This document shows, piece after piece, positions 39,608 through 41,512 of a stretch of DNA of 41,512 nt. The stretch covers positions 1-41,512 of IMG/VR virus record IMGVR_UViG_3300048585_000186. One strand, written 5' to 3'. A program made the position numbers and the translations under genes. Each line of letters opens with the position of its first letter. Positions within the stretch are counted from its first letter, which is position 1. This DNA is from a virus. The notes beneath the pieces were generated by a model. The model was not told where the DNA came from. It made no database searches and saw only the letters and a list, made by a program, of their open reading frames with translations.

Positions 39608-39979
39608 ATGGACCTGACGGCCGTCGGGACAGCAGCAGTCGGCGCCATCGTCGGCATCGGCGGCACCTGGGCCGCGCTGCGCCGCGACCGCCGCGAGGAG
39701 CGAACGCAGGCCATCGCGGAGGCCAAGGAGACGATCGAGCTCCTAAAAGAGCAGACGAGCCTCATGCGCCAGCAGGGGGAGGTCAGGGAGGGGGAGTGGC
39801 ACCGCCTCGAGCAGACCTGGCACGAGCGGGAGGCGCGCCTGGAGAAGCGCATCGAGGCGGTCGAGGGCGACTACCGCAGGCTCGTCCTCACGGTGACGTC
39901 GATGGGGCTCTGCGCCAACGCTCCGGACTGCGCGAACTACAACCCCGGAAGGTCCACAGCGTCGTCGACCTCGCGCTAG
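39608..39979 (+). CDS. Membrane-anchored coiled-coil protein (possible holin/lysis accessory)
   Basis: The 123-aa protein has one N-terminal membrane helix (VGTAAVGAIVGIGGTWAAL, about 5-23). A long charged coiled coil follows (RREERTQAIAEAKETIELLK through KRIEAVEGDYRRL), with two cysteines near the end. Such proteins at the end of actinophage tail operons are often annotated as holin-like or lysis accessory; this is by position only. It ends the rightward genes; the minus-strand esterase stop overlaps its stop by 4 bp. Confidence 0.6.
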   Translation: MDLTAVGTAAVGAIVGIGGTWAALRRDRREERTQAIAEAKETIELLKEQTSLMRQQGEVREGEWHRLEQTWHEREARLEKRIEAVEGDYRRLVLTVTSMGLCANAPDCANYNPGRSTASSTSR

Positions 39980-41235
39980 AAGGGCATCGAATTGTCCATG
40001 GTCACGGCAGGCATGCTGATGATCGCGTCGAACGCCTGAGCCACAGGGGTCTCCATGTAGCTGCTCTGGGTACGGATGCGCAGGGGAGCCTCCTCTCCGT
40101 GCCATCCCCTCACGTCGAGGAGCGATACCACTTCACCACGCCCTGCAGACGTGATCGCCGCTTCGACACTGCCGGTCTCGGGTTCGCCTACACGCGCGTC
40201 GGACACCTTGAACCCTACCGGGCTCTCGGCGTCCAGCGACATCTCAGGGACGTGCCGGTCGGTGCTCGTCAGAGCGATGCAGAAATACTGCTCCCCCAGC
40301 GCCGCCGCGAGGTACCGGCCCATGGGAAGGGCGTAGAGGCTCCCAGCAAAGGCCACGGGGGTCTTCTGGATGTGGTTGTTGTGGGCGGCCAGCACGATAC
40401 GCGAGTCAGATCCTCCCTGCTCCTCGAGGAGCCGGCGCACCGAATCTGCCATGAACCGCTCTCGTACCGAAGCGTCGGCCCGCAGAGCCGCACCCGCGAA
40501 CATCTCGGCACTTGAGCGGACCATGTAGTCGCCACACACGGCAGCGTCCAGCTCCCGCGACGCGACGGCGTAGCGCCTCTCCCCGCCACGCTCAACGTAC
40601 AGGGGCGCGAGCGCCGCGAAACGATGGACGAGTCGCGCCAAGTTGGCCGTGAGCCCATCTTGGGCGGCCGGCCCGAGATCGCGCCAGGCCGGAGCTGCCG
40701 ACGCCGCAGATCCGGAGGCGAAGCGCGCCGCCACCTCGAGCGCGGCCTCGACCCATCCAGATGACTCAGGGTCGATGTCACGCAAGTAATCCGCGAGCGG
40801 CTCGAGAGCGGGCAGAAGACTGCCGCCGCCCTCGGGGATGTCGATACCGGCGAAGCGGATCTGGCGGGCCGAGCGCGCATTGTAGCCCCGGAGCCAGAGC
40901 ATGGTGTCCCGGGCTCCCCAGCCATGGGCGGCGGGGGCCACCTCTGCCAGGTCATCGGGCTCGCCATCTCCATGCAACCAGAGATCGAGCGGGAAGCCCT
41001 CCGCGACGCCGTACTCCAGTGCGAACACCTGAAAGCCGAGGCGCTCGGCGAGGAAGCGGAGAAGGCGCTGGCGCATGAGCCAGTATTCGCGCACGAAGTG
41101 TGCGCCCTCGCCGACGGCGACGACGCGCGCATCGCCGACAAGGTCGGCCAGTGGTTCCAGGTCGTCGAGTGGGGCTTCTGGGTCGGGACTCCCCAGTGTG
41201 ACGGCGTGGGATGTGAGCCAATCAGTGGATGTCAT
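39976..41235 (-). CDS. Erythromycin esterase family protein
   Basis: The 419-aa protein has the same length as EreB. VVAVGEGAHFVREYWLMRQR supplies Glu43, His46 and Arg55. FALEYG supplies Glu74. IVLAAHNNHIQK supplies His285 and His288. These are, from memory, the residue numbers found important in EreB. WLRGYNARSARQIRFAGIDI is another family block. EreA/EreB hydrolyse the macrolide lactone; other family members have unknown substrates, so macrolide resistance is possible but not shown. It lies between the tail operon and attR on the opposite strand as cargo. AGGA is five bases before the ATG. Confidence 0.88.
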   Translation of the reverse strand: MTSTDWLTSHAVTLGSPDPEAPLDDLEPLADLVGDARVVAVGEGAHFVREYWLMRQRLLRFLAERLGFQVFALEYGVAEGFPLDLWLHGDGEPDDLAEVAPAAHGWGARDTMLWLRGYNARSARQIRFAGIDIPEGGGSLLPALEPLADYLRDIDPESSGWVEAALEVAARFASGSAASAAPAWRDLGPAAQDGLTANLARLVHRFAALAPLYVERGGERRYAVASRELDAAVCGDYMVRSSAEMFAGAALRADASVRERFMADSVRRLLEEQGGSDSRIVLAAHNNHIQKTPVAFAGSLYALPMGRYLAAALGEQYFCIALTSTDRHVPEMSLDAESPVGFKVSDARVGEPETGSVEAAITSAGRGEVVSLLDVRGWHGEEAPLRIRTQSSYMETPVAQAFDAIISMPAVTMDNSMPF

Positions 41236-41298
41236 GTGATTCCTAACCTCATTTCGAGTTGGCCGCTCGGCCTTCGTCCGCTCTCATCGCCGATCGCG

Positions 41299-41317
41299 TT
41301 GGCCAAAGATGGCCAAT
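41299..41317. promoter_or_regulatory. Candidate integrase arm-type sites, right cluster
   Basis: TTGGCCAA (41299-41306) and TGGCCAAT (41310-41317) form a 7-bp inverted repeat around AAGA and match the cluster at 133-168. A partial TTGGCC is at 41259-41264. They lie 103-121 bp from the attR core, in the non-coding DNA between the esterase gene and the tRNA. Confidence 0.5.
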
Positions 41318-41371
41318 GAATCGGGGTGGACGGCTCGCAACGCATCGTACACAGAGACGGAAAAGGCCTGC

Positions 41372-41466
<95 letters not shown>

Positions 41467-41512
41467 GCGAGGCGACGGCCGTCCGCAAGGTCAGGAGGCC
41501 GCGGGCGAGTAG

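Overview
The window is almost exactly one integrated temperate phage genome, about 41.4 kb between two copies of a 15-bp attachment core (23-37 and 41420-41434). It sits in a tRNA-Ser(CGA) gene. The host is a high-GC bacterium, most likely an actinomycete in the broad sense (Actinomycetota). The reasons are very high GC at third codon positions, frequent GTG starts, actinophage-like small head and tail genes, and a Gram-positive-type LexA box (CGAAC-N4-GTTCG). The redox genes would suit an anaerobic or facultative lineage, but that is a guess.

Left end (1-6228). A tRNA-Ser remnant and attL come first, then a tyrosine integrase and an XRE-type repressor (minus strand). An excisionase-like protein is transcribed divergently. 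A rightward early operon follows with many ATGA/GTGA overlaps: an HTH replication-type protein carrying a cluster of dyads (candidate origin), a Myb/SANT-zinc-ribbon protein, an SOS box with a small gene, an HNH endonuclease, a possible recombination protein, a RusA-like resolvase, a winged-helix protein and small proteins.

Defence island (6401-15660, minus strand). Five tightly packed genes form one operon of visibly lower GC. In transcription order they are a PLD-nuclease/SNF2 helicase, a large adenine methyltransferase with a type ISP-like C-terminus, a GP88-like cysteine-rich protein, a C5-cytosine methyltransferase and a Vsr endonuclease. This combination is the best candidate for an undescribed system in the window.

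Packaging and structure (15923-39979, plus strand). A zinc-finger protein, two tandem ParB-like proteins, a second C5-methyltransferase and the small and large terminase subunits come first. The run is interrupted by a minus-strand redox cassette (20599-22935: Crp/Fnr regulator, flavodoxin, iron-sulfur flavoprotein). HK97-type head genes follow (portal, ClpP-like protease, major capsid), then a misplaced amidase endolysin, connector genes, tail tube, tail-assembly chaperones with a likely -1 frameshift, tape measure, three large tail proteins (one with 20 exact 10-residue repeats) and small terminal genes.

Right end (39976-41466). A full-length erythromycin-esterase homologue lies on the minus strand, then integrase arm-type sites, attR and the rebuilt tRNA-Ser(CGA). 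The phage therefore carries three separate cargo modules (restriction/modification, redox, macrolide-esterase-like) besides a complete-looking siphophage gene set.
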